DNA of 64,000 nt from Acholoe squamosa. Taxonomy: Eukaryota > Annelida > Polychaeta > Phyllodocida > Polynoidae. The position numbers and the translations under genes were made by a program. The notes beneath the pieces were generated by a model that saw only the letters and a list, made by a program, of their open reading frames with translations, was not told where the DNA came from and did no database searches. Positions within the stretch are counted from its first letter, which is position 1; each line of letters opens with the position of its first letter. The stretch lies in assembly GCA_949317995.1 (NCBI GenBank), contig OX439046.1, positions 36,616,002-36,680,001 on the forward strand, in the 5' to 3' direction. This document shows, one piece after another, positions 11,815 to 23,100 of the stretch.

Positions 11815-11995
11815 CAGTGGTGAATAAAAACCTCCAGGAGGTGTGAATAAGAGCATACCTCCTCGAGGTGAGAATAAGGATTCTTATTTTCACCTCGATG
11901 TAGTACACCTCCTCGAGGTGAGAATAAGGCCACTGTTCACACCTCGAGTAGGTGAGCGTTTATTCGCACCTCGAGGATGTGTGTATATCATCGCC
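11815..11995. repeat. Cluster of CACCTC..GAGGTG mini-palindromes (3)
   Basis: Several copies of CCTCCTCGAGGTGAGAATAA and relatives (CACCTCGATGTAG, CACCTCGAGTAGGTGAG, CACCTCGAGGATGTG) within 180 bp. This is the densest of the three clusters. Confidence 0.7.
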
Positions 11996-11999
11996 CGGA

Positions 12000-12981
12000 T
12001 TGACCAAGGGATCAATGCTGGTTTGTAAGGCCATTCCCTATTGGTCCTCCCCATGTGGGTCAATGTTGATCCCTGAATCAACTTACTACACTCCCAAGCA
12101 TAGTTAAGGATTGGTACCTAGCCAGACCTGGCTGGGGTGGAAGGGGGTGGAGGGAACAAGCTAAGGTTGTGTAGTTAGTGTTCGAGGTCACCCCCACCCA
12201 CAATGCACTGCATTTGGTTAGAAAACCGCTGCCCGAATGCCCCGATAAATGTCCACTTGGCATTAAAAAAAACGTTTTTCAACATTTTAATTTGGTTTGG
12301 GTGAAAATCGTTTGTGAAAATACGGTTTTGTTCTGATTACTCTTTATTTTATTATGAAAAAAACATTTTAGAAACCTTTTGAATGTAATAAAAATGTTTT
12401 AACATTTGTTTGTTTTTTTTCAACTTTTTTTTTCAAGTAAAATTATATTAAGTTACATTGTTTTCATGTTTTTACCTTAAATAAAAACGCTATTACAGAA
12501 TGTTAAAGTGTTTTTTTTAGTAGGCCTACATGTTTTGATGCTTCTTTGATATTTAGAATGTTTTTTTTTAAACATTAAAACAATTTCATCCCAAGTGGGA
12601 TGCCACTGGTGTGGTGGGCCACATCCCTGGTCGTATTGTCTCGCCAAAGGAAAAAGTGCAGCAAGTGTGGTGGTATACAATCACTTCTCCTGTCTGTCTT
12701 GAACCTCAAGGAGACGGCCTCTGCCCACATGCCAAGGGCTGTAGGTTATGACAATACCTTAATTCCTACTGGCAAAAAAAACATTTTTTTCAACATTTGC
12801 AAACATTTTTTTTTGGTATGGGTAAAATACGTTTTATTTATAATACGTTGAAAAACGTTGTGAACGTGTTATTTTTCAACCAAATAAAAACATTAGCTTT
12901 TTCAATGAAGTAAAAACATATTTTATTCACGTTTTTAATGTAAAAAAAAATACGTTTTTTTTTATATATATAAAGTATATA
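12000..12981. repeat. AT-rich region with AACGTTTTT-type repeats
   Basis: Two related AT-rich blocks (about 12262-12560 and 12770-12965) share words such as AACATTTTTTTTTGGT, GGGTAAAATACG/GGTGAAAATCG and CGTTTTTCAAC, separated by about 200 bp of GC-richer sequence. It ends in a short (TA)n. No coding feature. Confidence 0.5.
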
Positions 12982-13876
12982 TACCGTAAAATGGGGATAC
13001 TTTGGCCCACTTTTTGGATATTTCCGAAAAATTAGCATGATAGGAGTGCAATTATTGGAGAAATAACTACCATTAGTTTGAGTTTTAGTTAGTATCTTTC
13101 AGATGTATGTGAAATTTTAAGATTTTGTGTCCAGCAAGTACTAGATTCACATCGAAATAGGTTGGGGCAAAGTTACCCTTACTTCGGGGCAACATTGGCC
13201 CACAAGGGATTCCCTATGGTAGTATATTTCTCATTTTTTCACAACCAAATATTGGGTCAAAGTTACCCCTAAAAACTTTGTCAATATAGAAAGCATTCTT
13301 AGAAAGTATCCAATTCAGGTATTTTTCATCATAGGTGAACAAAACTTATGGATACAGTCTAAAATACGGCGTGTAACAAAAATTGTGAAAAATATGACTA
13401 TTTTGACTAAAATGACAGGCATATAGTATTGGCGGGCCAAAGATACCCCCCAGGGCCAAAGTAACCCCAATTTTTTTAGAGAAATTATAATTTTACAGAA
13501 AATGCGAAATAATAAAATCCTTCTTGAGCTAAATGAATATAGTACCCTTGATTTGAGATGCCTTTGGGTTGATTAATTGTTGCTTAAAACCAACAGACTC
13601 ATTCTTGAATATTATTGGTTGATCCAGACGCAATTTCCGGACACACCGAAAATCGGTGAAAATTTTAGCCTCTACTCATTGCCTTATATCTAAAAATAAT
13701 TATCACTTTCAAAATTCTATTTAGGCAAAAATTGTAGCTTAGATGAGAGGTTTTTAGATAAAAGTGGCCTAGATATGAAAAATATCCTTAATTGTAATAT
13801 CGAGATCAAAACAACATTTTTCTGTGACTGGGCTAATGTTACCCCTTAAGGGACAAAGTATCCCCGTTTTACGGTA
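12982..13876. mobile_element. Non-autonomous DNA transposon with ACCGTAAAATGGGG ends
   Basis: About 895 bp bounded by TACCGTAAAATGGGGATACT on the left and AGTATCCCCGTTTTACGGTA on the right. The inverted repeats run about 25 bp with one or two differences. TA at each border suggests a TA duplication of Tc1/mariner type. The interior repeatedly contains GGGGCAAAGTTACCC-like words resembling the ends. No transposase frame is present. Confidence 0.8.
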
Positions 13877-13905
13877 TATATATATTTATATATATATATA
13901 TATAT

Positions 13906-14303
13906 TGTAGCCTACTTCAAGCTCCTCCGGATAAGAGAATGACGACCAGTAACACGGACAAGTATAATTAACGTGAATTCTTTATTGCCTGGCTTGCTCT
14001 GCCACACCAGCTAAGTATATCTCTATCTATATGCCGCTGCTCCTCCTCTCTGGAGCAAGTGCCGGTGCGTCCTATAGCCACCCCAAACCCAGACTGCCTG
14101 TCCGGTGGGACACCTCCAGTATTTATACACTTGCAAGTCCACCGGCGCTGGTGTATGTACAACATACACCACCGCCGAAGACGCTACTCCGAATAACACA
14201 ACTTTACACAATGCTGACGTGACTCCGCCTCCGCCGGCTTCCCCCGCCCCCATGCCAGGATGGTTTCGGGATCCACCGACGTCGGCTCGGTCTACGCCAC
14301 ACT
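13906..14303 (-). repeat. 3' LTR of the Gypsy element
   Basis: On + it starts TGTAGCCTACTTCAAGCTCC and ends CTACGCCACACT. On the element's strand it therefore begins (AG)TGTGGCGTAG and ends GCTACA. It matches the LTR at 25706-26108 except for about four substitutions and a missing 5 bp near 14020. A TATA-like TATAAATACTGG lies on the minus strand near 14120. Confidence 0.93.
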
Positions 14304-14311
14304 CTCCCCAA
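14304..14311 (-). other. Polypurine tract of the Gypsy element
   Basis: On the minus strand TTGGGGAG immediately precedes the 3' LTR. This is the usual plus-strand primer position. Confidence 0.6.
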
Positions 14312-14990
14312 CTAATTAACAGTCGTACTGGGAAAGAATGTCAGAGTACCCTCCTGCAGATGGGTATCCAATTTTGAATAAACAATTATACACCATGGCC
14401 CCTGGGTGTTTGTGATTATTAATTTTAAAAAAATACATTGAGCAATATAGATAATCATACAGTATACACAGTATCAATACTTATAGCATGCTCCACCAGA
14501 TAGCTTCATAATTTACAAATGGTTTAACTATTATACAACTGCTGCCTTCAAGGCCAATACAACATCACTGCCACCGCCGAGATGCCCCCGACTCATCCAC
14601 CGAGCCGTCCACCGGTCCTCCGAACGGTCCACCGACGGCCACCTTCCTCCGGTTGTTGCCGTCTCTCCTCCGCCTGCCTCCGGATGCCGCCCCCGCGGCT
14701 CGACCAGGTCTGCAACACAAGGTAAGGCACTTGTACTGCTTACCCCACCGGAACTGATGCATTTTGTTCTTCATTTAAGGTGCTACTGCTCCCCCAGCCT
14801 GTACTGGCTTACACCCATAGATTACTCGGGTGCATTCCACGTCGTCCCAGCTTATCCCGCAGTCACCCTCCGACCCGGCTGCATCACCGCCCTCCCTCCT
14901 TTTCCTCCCACCGACCTCTGCCGGCGCCCTCCTGTACTGGAGTTTCCGCTTCCCCCGCCGTCGATACACCGGAAGAGACACTTACCCTTT
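14312..14990 (-). other. 3' untranslated segment of the Gypsy element
   Basis: Lies between the stop of the last ORF (14991) and the polypurine tract. The proximal part is GC-rich and the distal part AT-rich. No ORF with recognisable product on the element's strand. Confidence 0.5.
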
Positions 14991-16217
14991 TTACTGGGTG
15001 CTCGTAGAGGCTTCCTCCTCCTCTCTCTCCTCCTTCTCCGGGGCCTTCGAGGTAATAGGCCACGGCTGCCCGCATCTGGAGCACAGTCCCTCCCTGGAAG
15101 CCTTGGCGTACCTGGTTCGGGTCACCTGAACCAGTTCCACATCACCGTCAGCCAAGCTTTGCACTGCCGAGCTGCACACACCCCCCAGCACCACCCTCAT
15201 CTCGGGCCCCAAGTTCCCCGGGTTCCGCAAGCGCCTCGTATACTCCTGCAGCTCACGGGGGCCTGTGAAGTCCTCGTTCCAGGGCATCAAGTTCTCCTCC
15301 ACCTCTACCCTTTTACCAGAGTCGGGAGCCGGGGAAGGGGCAACCACCACGTGGCTTACAGACACTACTCCTTGTGTGGGAGCCACGCCCCCGTCAGGTA
15401 TGGGTACCACCTGGGCGTCTGTCACTGTTATAACACGTTCGGAGGTTGGTGGGCCTAAAGGGTCCTCATCCTCCACACTCCCCTGCACCGTCTCCACCCC
15501 CTCCGGCACCAACACCATAGTCTCCATGTGTCCCGCCTCCTCCCCAGCCTCGATTTGTAAGAGAAAGTCCCCCTTGGGAGACTGCACCACCAGCCCCTCC
15601 AATCCAACAGTAACTGTCCTGGGGTAATGCACTAAGTCAGGCCTCCCTTTTGCTCTCCCGGCCATCTTGCCTTTTTGTTGGGGGGTTACTCCAACGGGTT
15701 CCCCCTCATTGTCCATGGGTTTGCTGCCGGAGCTCGTCTTTGCCGGGGTCTTGGGGCACTGGCCCGTGGGAGTTAATGTACTCAGTAATATTTCCTCAAG
15801 GCTGCGCCGCGTTCCGGGGGTGGGAGTCTGGGGCACCCCCGGTGGACTAGCCTTTTCCGGGGTCTCCCCCGTGCGCACGGTAACCTGCTCCATCAGTGTT
15901 TCTAATCCTGTTTTCTGGCTACTCTTTCCCGGGCCTTTCCCTTTCCCTCCTTTTGTCTTTTTAGATTTCTGTTCTTTCAAAGCTCTTTCCTCCTCCGCCA
16001 CCCTGGCTTCTGCTTCTTTCTTTTCCTCCATAGCCTTCTGTCTTTCCATTTCTCTCTCCTTCTCTAACCTCTTTTGTTCCTCTAACTTCTTCTGCCTGGC
16101 CCTCTCTCTGCCAGCTTTGATCATCGCTGCATACTGCTCCTCGAGGTCAGGGTAGCCAGCCACGCCGGGGGGGTATTCAAAGATCTCTTCATCGACTTTA
16201 GCTGGAGCGGAGACCAT
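14991..16217 (-). CDS. Gypsy accessory ORF downstream of integrase region (coiled-coil, CxxC)
   Basis: 408 codons from the first in-frame ATG. The frame stays open upstream to about 16560, where it overlaps the end of the long pol frame (stop at 16552) in another frame. Residues about 38-88 are a Lys/Glu/Gln-rich predicted coiled coil (RLEKEREMERQ), followed by a basic Gly/Lys patch (KTKGGKGKGPGKSS), a long Pro/Thr/Glu-rich middle, and a C-terminal LCSRCGQPW with one CxxC pair. No family is recognised. The overlap suggests expression by frameshifting or from a spliced or internal message, but a simple inactivating frameshift is equally possible. This is the single-copy downstream end of the element. 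The first 40 or so codons also occur in the duplicated block. Confidence 0.6.
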   Translation of the reverse strand: MVSAPAKVDEEIFEYPPGVAGYPDLEEQYAAMIKAGRERARQKKLEEQKRLEKEREMERQKAMEEKKEAEARVAEEERALKEQKSKKTKGGKGKGPGKSSQKTGLETLMEQVTVRTGETPEKASPPGVPQTPTPGTRRSLEEILLSTLTPTGQCPKTPAKTSSGSKPMDNEGEPVGVTPQQKGKMAGRAKGRPDLVHYPRTVTVGLEGLVVQSPKGDFLLQIEAGEEAGHMETMVLVPEGVETVQGSVEDEDPLGPPTSERVITVTDAQVVPIPDGGVAPTQGVVSVSHVVVAPSPAPDSGKRVEVEENLMPWNEDFTGPRELQEYTRRLRNPGNLGPEMRVVLGGVCSSAVQSLADGDVELVQVTRTRYAKASREGLCSRCGQPWPITSKAPEKEEREEEEASTSTQ

Positions 16218-19200
16218 CTCCGTGGCTCCGTCTTTGGGGTCTGGTTTACCTGGTCCCCTGTCCTCCTCCGCCTCCGGGGAGTCGGGGGTGGAGGTGGCCC
16301 CTTCCTCAGCAGGTGTACATAATTCCGGTTCAATGTGGGGCTTGGGGCGGTCCTCCTTTAAGGTGTACTCCGGCAGTTTTTCAGGGCTGGAATCGAGTCC
16401 CCCGGAAATTTCAAATGCCTTTCCTTTTTCAGGGCTGGACTCCTGAGCTGACTGTGAACCGTCGTCTGTGATGTCATCGTAAGTCCCAACCTTTAGCTGG
16501 GTTCTCCGTGTTGGTATACCCGTCCTAGCCGCATCATATTCCTTTTCTATTTCATCTACCAGTGCCCACCGGCAACTCCTTCTGGAGTCTAGTTAAGGTT
16601 TTGGTCAGGGTCTCCCCCTCCCTACTGTACCTGTCCATTAGTAATTTAAGAACAAAGAGAACCTTTCCCTCCTCCTCTGGCTCCAATTGATATTTACCGG
16701 TGACGGGGTCCGTTATCATTTCTGTAACCCGGCGGACAGCTCCCTCCTTACCGGGGGACCGGCGCACCTTTTTGTCAGGGGGCTCCTCCACTGCCTCCTC
16801 GGACACCCGTTTCCGCCCCTTGCCAGTACTACTCCGGGTGGCCACCCCTTGCGCAGGTAGTTCCTGATTGGGTGGAGTTTTCAGTCCCACCAGTTCCTCT
16901 AGATATTTGGCCGCTGCGGCCACCTCCTCCATTTCCTTATCCCCTATGCTTATCCCGGGGGACACCAGTGACGATATGATAGAGGCGCTGCCCGGTGTCT
17001 GGCTGGAGGGCACCACCGCCTCCGTTTTAGAAGTGCTTGCGGCGGCGGACTCGGCCGGCTCCTCCGCCTTCCCAGCCCCTCCTTTTGACGTGTGGACCTT
17101 AACCTTCCGGGGTTTGCCTTTAGACTTGGGTTTTGCAGACGTGGAGGTACCTGGAGTTTGTGCTGGAACGGCCCCCGCCTCCCCTTCACTAGCCAGCCGC
17201 AGTTGCTTGGTCTCTTTCGGGGGCACCCATCCTTTTATGTCCGGGTGCTGTCTCTCCACGTGGCGCACCAGGTCATTCTTGTAATCTTTGGCGACCTGGT
17301 ATTCACAGCCGGTGGAGGGGCACTCGTATCCTTCTTGCACGGCCTCATGCTTCCTCTGATGGCGTTTTAAAGCATCGCTGCGTCCAAAGGCATACGGTTT
17401 GCCCTCCTCCCTGCAGATCTCACACCTGTGCTTTGGTATCTGCACTCCCCCTACCCATACCATGGGCACGGACTTCTCGTCTTCGTGTGTCTTAGGCATA
17501 TTACCGAGTTCTAACTGCTTCCAATCAATGGTTGATATTGCCGAATCCCGAGAATGAGTCCTTCCTTTATACATCCCCGGCCCGGCCACACCCCTCCCCC
17601 TTGAGTTGTCTTGGCCAATTAGCAGCCAGGAACCTTCCCCGCACGCCTGTGCCACCGGGGTTTCCCCTGTCATGAGGCCGTCACCCGACCGTGAGAAAGT
17701 CCGCTCTGCTCCTTCCTCCGAACGTTCCGGTGGGTAGTGGACGTGGGAATGGGTTCTTGACCAGCTGTCTTTCGCACGGTCCTTCTTCCTGTAGGGTTTG
17801 TTGTTTACTTTTCGGTGGACTGTTTCCTCGGTGGGCCGTTGGCGGTGTTTATTTCTATCATTCTCCCTTCCCCCGTGCCTAGGGCGGCTGTGGGACCGTG
17901 AGGACGAGGATTTGGGTGGAGATCGGCCCCCTCTCTCCCTCCGGCGGCCCTCCCGGTGAACCCCGTCTTTCTTTACGCGCTCCCTTGGCCCTTTTTTTCC
18001 CTCCTCCCGCCCAGCTTGTGTGTCCCCTGTTACACCATTTCTACAGCTCTCCTCCACCTTCCTCATTACAACACGTCTGTCCTCCGCCATTTCTATCGGG
18101 AAAGTGACTGTTATCTTCAAATAGTGGTCGTCTCCCTCCTCATTGACGTCACTCGCATTCTGGTTTCGTAGCAACACCGGTTTTGGCGGGGCTATCACTC
18201 CGGCAGGGGGCGCGCTTGACGTTTTAGGCGGAGTTTTAGGCCCGTCCCCCGAGCTAGGCGGCGTAGTAGGGCTGAAGGCGCCCGGCGGGGCCGTGACCCC
18301 AGCCTGTACTAAGTGTAGACACGTAGGCGCAACCTTAGGCGTCTCCTCCGCCTTAGGCGGTGTTTTAGGCCTCCAGGGTAAGCGACCCGGGGCTATTAGA
18401 CGGCTCTCCCTCTCCTCATTCCGTTCGTTATCGTGCTCTGCCTCCTCTAGCATTTCATAGACCCGCCACCTCTCTGCATGCTTGGCTAAGATACGACATC
18501 TCTCTGGGTCCTTCCTCCGTCTGGCCCACTCTGCCCTCTTGAACTCGTTTCTCTCCCTAGTTTCTTCTGTCTCCTCCTCCAAAGGGGATAAATATTCTTC
18601 ATCCAGGGGGGGTTCGTCATCTGGGGGTTCACCCCTCCAGTGGGCCATTGCAGCTTCTGCTCTCACCCTAGTCTCCTCCTCCCACCACCATTTCCACCAG
18701 CTGTCCCCACCTTCAGCCATCTTAACAGGTAAGTATGCTTGGTCACGCGGCCCGGGGTTAGGGTCCCTTATTATCGCCCGTATCGCCTTAGCCCCCCGCG
18801 ATCCATCCCCCGCTCCCTGGTCGGGGTTGGCTACCTCTTCCTCCGCCGGGTCTATCTCCGTGCATTCATCCCCCAGATCCTCTTCCTCTGGCAGGCAGAC
18901 CTCCTTTATAGAATCAAAATGTACCACCTTGGTTACACGGCCCCTCTTTATCTTGTACACTGCATCCCCTATTCTCTCCTGCACAGTCCACGGGCCGGTC
19001 CAATAACATTGCAACTTGGGAGATAGTCCTCTCTTCTTTAGGGGGTGATAGTAGAAGACCTGGGATCCCGTTGGCAGATGGCCCTCCTCCGCCCTCGCAT
19101 CATAGTTACGTCGTTGGCGGGCCACCGACCTCCCTATGTTACTCCTAGCTGCCTCATACGCCCGTGCCATCTTCTCCTGGACCTCAGCCACGTATCCAGC

Positions 19201-20046
19201 CTTATTCTTCGGGGGTGGGTCCAATGGGTAGATCAGATGCAGGGGGACGGTTGTTTCCCTTCTCAACATCATCATGTTAGGCGATACTCCGGTGGAGCTA
19301 TGCACCGATGACCTATAGGCGGCCATCACAAAGGGGAGCTGCAGGTCCCAATCCTGCTGGTCGGTGGCCACCACCGTAGCCAGTAGTGCCTCAATGGTCC
19401 GGTTAGCTCTTTCCACCATTCCATCACTTTGAGGCCTAAAAGCGCAAGTCCTTGTTTGTTTGACCCCCAGCAAGGCTACTATCTCCTTGAACAACCCCGA
19501 CTGGAAATTCTTGCCCTGATCGGTGTGAATCTCCACCGGCGCCCCTAGCCGACATATGAGCTCCTCCACCAACTTCCTTGCCACGGTGGGCGCTTCCTGA
19601 TTGGGAATGGCATAGGCCTCCGTCCACTTAGTGAAATAGTCGGCCGCTACCAGGATGTGTTGATTACCCCGTGAGGTCGGGGGCAGAGGTCCCATCACAT
19701 CCAGGGCTACCTTTTGGAGTGGTAGACCAGCCCCAACATGTCCCATTGGAGCTTGGTGGGGGGCGGGGGCTGCCTTCCGCCGCAGGCACGGCTCACACTG
19801 CTCGCACCACCGGGTGACATCCCTCCGGAATTCAGGCCAGTAATATCCTCCCTGTACCCGCCTGATGGTCTTGTTACGCCCTAGGTGTCCGGCCAGTGGT
19901 TCTCCGTGTACCTCCTGCAGCACATCCTTCCTTTTAGGCTTGGGAACTGCTATCTGGAAGTGGGCCGACTCCGCCTCCCCTATCCACCACCTCCCCAACA
20001 CGCCCTTGTGTATTGTCAGCCTCTCTCTCTGGGCATACCAGGCCTT
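16086..20046 (-). repeat. Tandem duplication inside the Gypsy element, copy A
   Basis: 3,961 bp, apparently identical to 20047-24007 in every line compared. The mid-junction carries the 5-bp word CTTCT (20047-20051) common to both outer borders (16086 and 24008), so the join is a microhomology junction. The block covers most of integrase, the whole extension and the start of the next ORF. Confidence 0.93.
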
Positions 20047-20178
20047 CTTCTTCTGCCTGGCCCTCTCTCTGCCAGCTTTGATCATCGCTGCATACTGCTC
20101 CTCGAGGTCAGGGTAGCCAGCCACGCCGGGGGGGTATTCAAAGATCTCTTCATCGACTTTAGCTGGAGCGGAGACCAT
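16552..20178 (-). CDS. Chimeric duplicate of Gypsy integrase plus extension
   Basis: 1,208 codons. The first about 44 residues (from MVSAPAKVDEEIFEYPP to GRERARQKK) belong to the accessory ORF. They run in frame across the duplication junction at about 20047 into the integrase region (KAWYAQRERL). The rest repeats residues 266-1429 of the frame at 20513-24802: zinc-binding HHCC, DD35E core, GPY/F-like module, and the extension with two C2H2 fingers. The retained open frame and lack of differences indicate a very recent duplication or an assembly artefact. Whether such a chimeric product is made is unknown. Confidence 0.7.
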   Translation of the reverse strand: MVSAPAKVDEEIFEYPPGVAGYPDLEEQYAAMIKAGRERARQKKKAWYAQRERLTIHKGVLGRWWIGEAESAHFQIAVPKPKRKDVLQEVHGEPLAGHLGRNKTIRRVQGGYYWPEFRRDVTRWCEQCEPCLRRKAAPAPHQAPMGHVGAGLPLQKVALDVMGPLPPTSRGNQHILVAADYFTKWTEAYAIPNQEAPTVARKLVEELICRLGAPVEIHTDQGKNFQSGLFKEIVALLGVKQTRTCAFRPQSDGMVERANRTIEALLATVVATDQQDWDLQLPFVMAAYRSSVHSSTGVSPNMMMLRRETTVPLHLIYPLDPPPKNKAGYVAEVQEKMARAYEAARSNIGRSVARQRRNYDARAEEGHLPTGSQVFYYHPLKKRGLSPKLQCYWTGPWTVQERIGDAVYKIKRGRVTKVVHFDSIKEVCLPEEEDLGDECTEIDPAEEEVANPDQGAGDGSRGAKAIRAIIRDPNPGPRDQAYLPVKMAEGGDSWWKWWWEEETRVRAEAAMAHWRGEPPDDEPPLDEEYLSPLEEETEETRERNEFKRAEWARRRKDPERCRILAKHAERWRVYEMLEEAEHDNERNEERESRLIAPGRLPWRPKTPPKAEETPKVAPTCLHLVQAGVTAPPGAFSPTTPPSSGDGPKTPPKTSSAPPAGVIAPPKPVLLRNQNASDVNEEGDDHYLKITVTFPIEMAEDRRVVMRKVEESCRNGVTGDTQAGREEGKKGPRERVKKDGVHREGRRRERGGRSPPKSSSSRSHSRPRHGGRENDRNKHRQRPTEETVHRKVNNKPYRKKDRAKDSWSRTHSHVHYPPERSEEGAERTFSRSGDGLMTGETPVAQACGEGSWLLIGQDNSRGRGVAGPGMYKGRTHSRDSAISTIDWKQLELGNMPKTHEDEKSVPMVWVGGVQIPKHRCEICREEGKPYAFGRSDALKRHQRKHEAVQEGYECPSTGCEYQVAKDYKNDLVRHVERQHPDIKGWVPPKETKQLRLASEGEAGAVPAQTPGTSTSAKPKSKGKPRKVKVHTSKGGAGKAEEPAESAAASTSKTEAVVPSSQTPGSASIISSLVSPGISIGDKEMEEVAAAAKYLEELVGLKTPPNQELPAQGVATRSSTGKGRKRVSEEAVEEPPDKKVRRSPGKEGAVRRVTEMITDPVTGKYQLEPEEEGKVLFVLKLLMDRYSREGETLTKTLTRLQKELPVGTGR

Positions 20179-23100
20179 CTCCGTGGCTCCGTCTTTGGGG
20201 TCTGGTTTACCTGGTCCCCTGTCCTCCTCCGCCTCCGGGGAGTCGGGGGTGGAGGTGGCCCCTTCCTCAGCAGGTGTACATAATTCCGGTTCAATGTGGG
20301 GCTTGGGGCGGTCCTCCTTTAAGGTGTACTCCGGCAGTTTTTCAGGGCTGGAATCGAGTCCCCCGGAAATTTCAAATGCCTTTCCTTTTTCAGGGCTGGA
20401 CTCCTGAGCTGACTGTGAACCGTCGTCTGTGATGTCATCGTAAGTCCCAACCTTTAGCTGGGTTCTCCGTGTTGGTATACCCGTCCTAGCCGCATCATAT
20501 TCCTTTTCTATTTCATCTACCAGTGCCCACCGGCAACTCCTTCTGGAGTCTAGTTAAGGTTTTGGTCAGGGTCTCCCCCTCCCTACTGTACCTGTCCATT
20601 AGTAATTTAAGAACAAAGAGAACCTTTCCCTCCTCCTCTGGCTCCAATTGATATTTACCGGTGACGGGGTCCGTTATCATTTCTGTAACCCGGCGGACAG
20701 CTCCCTCCTTACCGGGGGACCGGCGCACCTTTTTGTCAGGGGGCTCCTCCACTGCCTCCTCGGACACCCGTTTCCGCCCCTTGCCAGTACTACTCCGGGT
20801 GGCCACCCCTTGCGCAGGTAGTTCCTGATTGGGTGGAGTTTTCAGTCCCACCAGTTCCTCTAGATATTTGGCCGCTGCGGCCACCTCCTCCATTTCCTTA
20901 TCCCCTATGCTTATCCCGGGGGACACCAGTGACGATATGATAGAGGCGCTGCCCGGTGTCTGGCTGGAGGGCACCACCGCCTCCGTTTTAGAAGTGCTTG
21001 CGGCGGCGGACTCGGCCGGCTCCTCCGCCTTCCCAGCCCCTCCTTTTGACGTGTGGACCTTAACCTTCCGGGGTTTGCCTTTAGACTTGGGTTTTGCAGA
21101 CGTGGAGGTACCTGGAGTTTGTGCTGGAACGGCCCCCGCCTCCCCTTCACTAGCCAGCCGCAGTTGCTTGGTCTCTTTCGGGGGCACCCATCCTTTTATG
21201 TCCGGGTGCTGTCTCTCCACGTGGCGCACCAGGTCATTCTTGTAATCTTTGGCGACCTGGTATTCACAGCCGGTGGAGGGGCACTCGTATCCTTCTTGCA
21301 CGGCCTCATGCTTCCTCTGATGGCGTTTTAAAGCATCGCTGCGTCCAAAGGCATACGGTTTGCCCTCCTCCCTGCAGATCTCACACCTGTGCTTTGGTAT
21401 CTGCACTCCCCCTACCCATACCATGGGCACGGACTTCTCGTCTTCGTGTGTCTTAGGCATATTACCGAGTTCTAACTGCTTCCAATCAATGGTTGATATT
21501 GCCGAATCCCGAGAATGAGTCCTTCCTTTATACATCCCCGGCCCGGCCACACCCCTCCCCCTTGAGTTGTCTTGGCCAATTAGCAGCCAGGAACCTTCCC
21601 CGCACGCCTGTGCCACCGGGGTTTCCCCTGTCATGAGGCCGTCACCCGACCGTGAGAAAGTCCGCTCTGCTCCTTCCTCCGAACGTTCCGGTGGGTAGTG
21701 GACGTGGGAATGGGTTCTTGACCAGCTGTCTTTCGCACGGTCCTTCTTCCTGTAGGGTTTGTTGTTTACTTTTCGGTGGACTGTTTCCTCGGTGGGCCGT
21801 TGGCGGTGTTTATTTCTATCATTCTCCCTTCCCCCGTGCCTAGGGCGGCTGTGGGACCGTGAGGACGAGGATTTGGGTGGAGATCGGCCCCCTCTCTCCC
21901 TCCGGCGGCCCTCCCGGTGAACCCCGTCTTTCTTTACGCGCTCCCTTGGCCCTTTTTTTCCCTCCTCCCGCCCAGCTTGTGTGTCCCCTGTTACACCATT
22001 TCTACAGCTCTCCTCCACCTTCCTCATTACAACACGTCTGTCCTCCGCCATTTCTATCGGGAAAGTGACTGTTATCTTCAAATAGTGGTCGTCTCCCTCC
22101 TCATTGACGTCACTCGCATTCTGGTTTCGTAGCAACACCGGTTTTGGCGGGGCTATCACTCCGGCAGGGGGCGCGCTTGACGTTTTAGGCGGAGTTTTAG
22201 GCCCGTCCCCCGAGCTAGGCGGCGTAGTAGGGCTGAAGGCGCCCGGCGGGGCCGTGACCCCAGCCTGTACTAAGTGTAGACACGTAGGCGCAACCTTAGG
22301 CGTCTCCTCCGCCTTAGGCGGTGTTTTAGGCCTCCAGGGTAAGCGACCCGGGGCTATTAGACGGCTCTCCCTCTCCTCATTCCGTTCGTTATCGTGCTCT
22401 GCCTCCTCTAGCATTTCATAGACCCGCCACCTCTCTGCATGCTTGGCTAAGATACGACATCTCTCTGGGTCCTTCCTCCGTCTGGCCCACTCTGCCCTCT
22501 TGAACTCGTTTCTCTCCCTAGTTTCTTCTGTCTCCTCCTCCAAAGGGGATAAATATTCTTCATCCAGGGGGGGTTCGTCATCTGGGGGTTCACCCCTCCA
22601 GTGGGCCATTGCAGCTTCTGCTCTCACCCTAGTCTCCTCCTCCCACCACCATTTCCACCAGCTGTCCCCACCTTCAGCCATCTTAACAGGTAAGTATGCT
22701 TGGTCACGCGGCCCGGGGTTAGGGTCCCTTATTATCGCCCGTATCGCCTTAGCCCCCCGCGATCCATCCCCCGCTCCCTGGTCGGGGTTGGCTACCTCTT
22801 CCTCCGCCGGGTCTATCTCCGTGCATTCATCCCCCAGATCCTCTTCCTCTGGCAGGCAGACCTCCTTTATAGAATCAAAATGTACCACCTTGGTTACACG
22901 GCCCCTCTTTATCTTGTACACTGCATCCCCTATTCTCTCCTGCACAGTCCACGGGCCGGTCCAATAACATTGCAACTTGGGAGATAGTCCTCTCTTCTTT
23001 AGGGGGTGATAGTAGAAGACCTGGGATCCCGTTGGCAGATGGCCCTCCTCCGCCCTCGCATCATAGTTACGTCGTTGGCGGGCCACCGACCTCCCTATGT

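Noticed and set aside
14757..15458. 233-codon + strand ORF and many + strand ORFs at 15-25 kb
   Set aside because: They are antisense shadows of the GC-rich, codon-biased Gypsy frames on the minus strand, with no recognisable domains.
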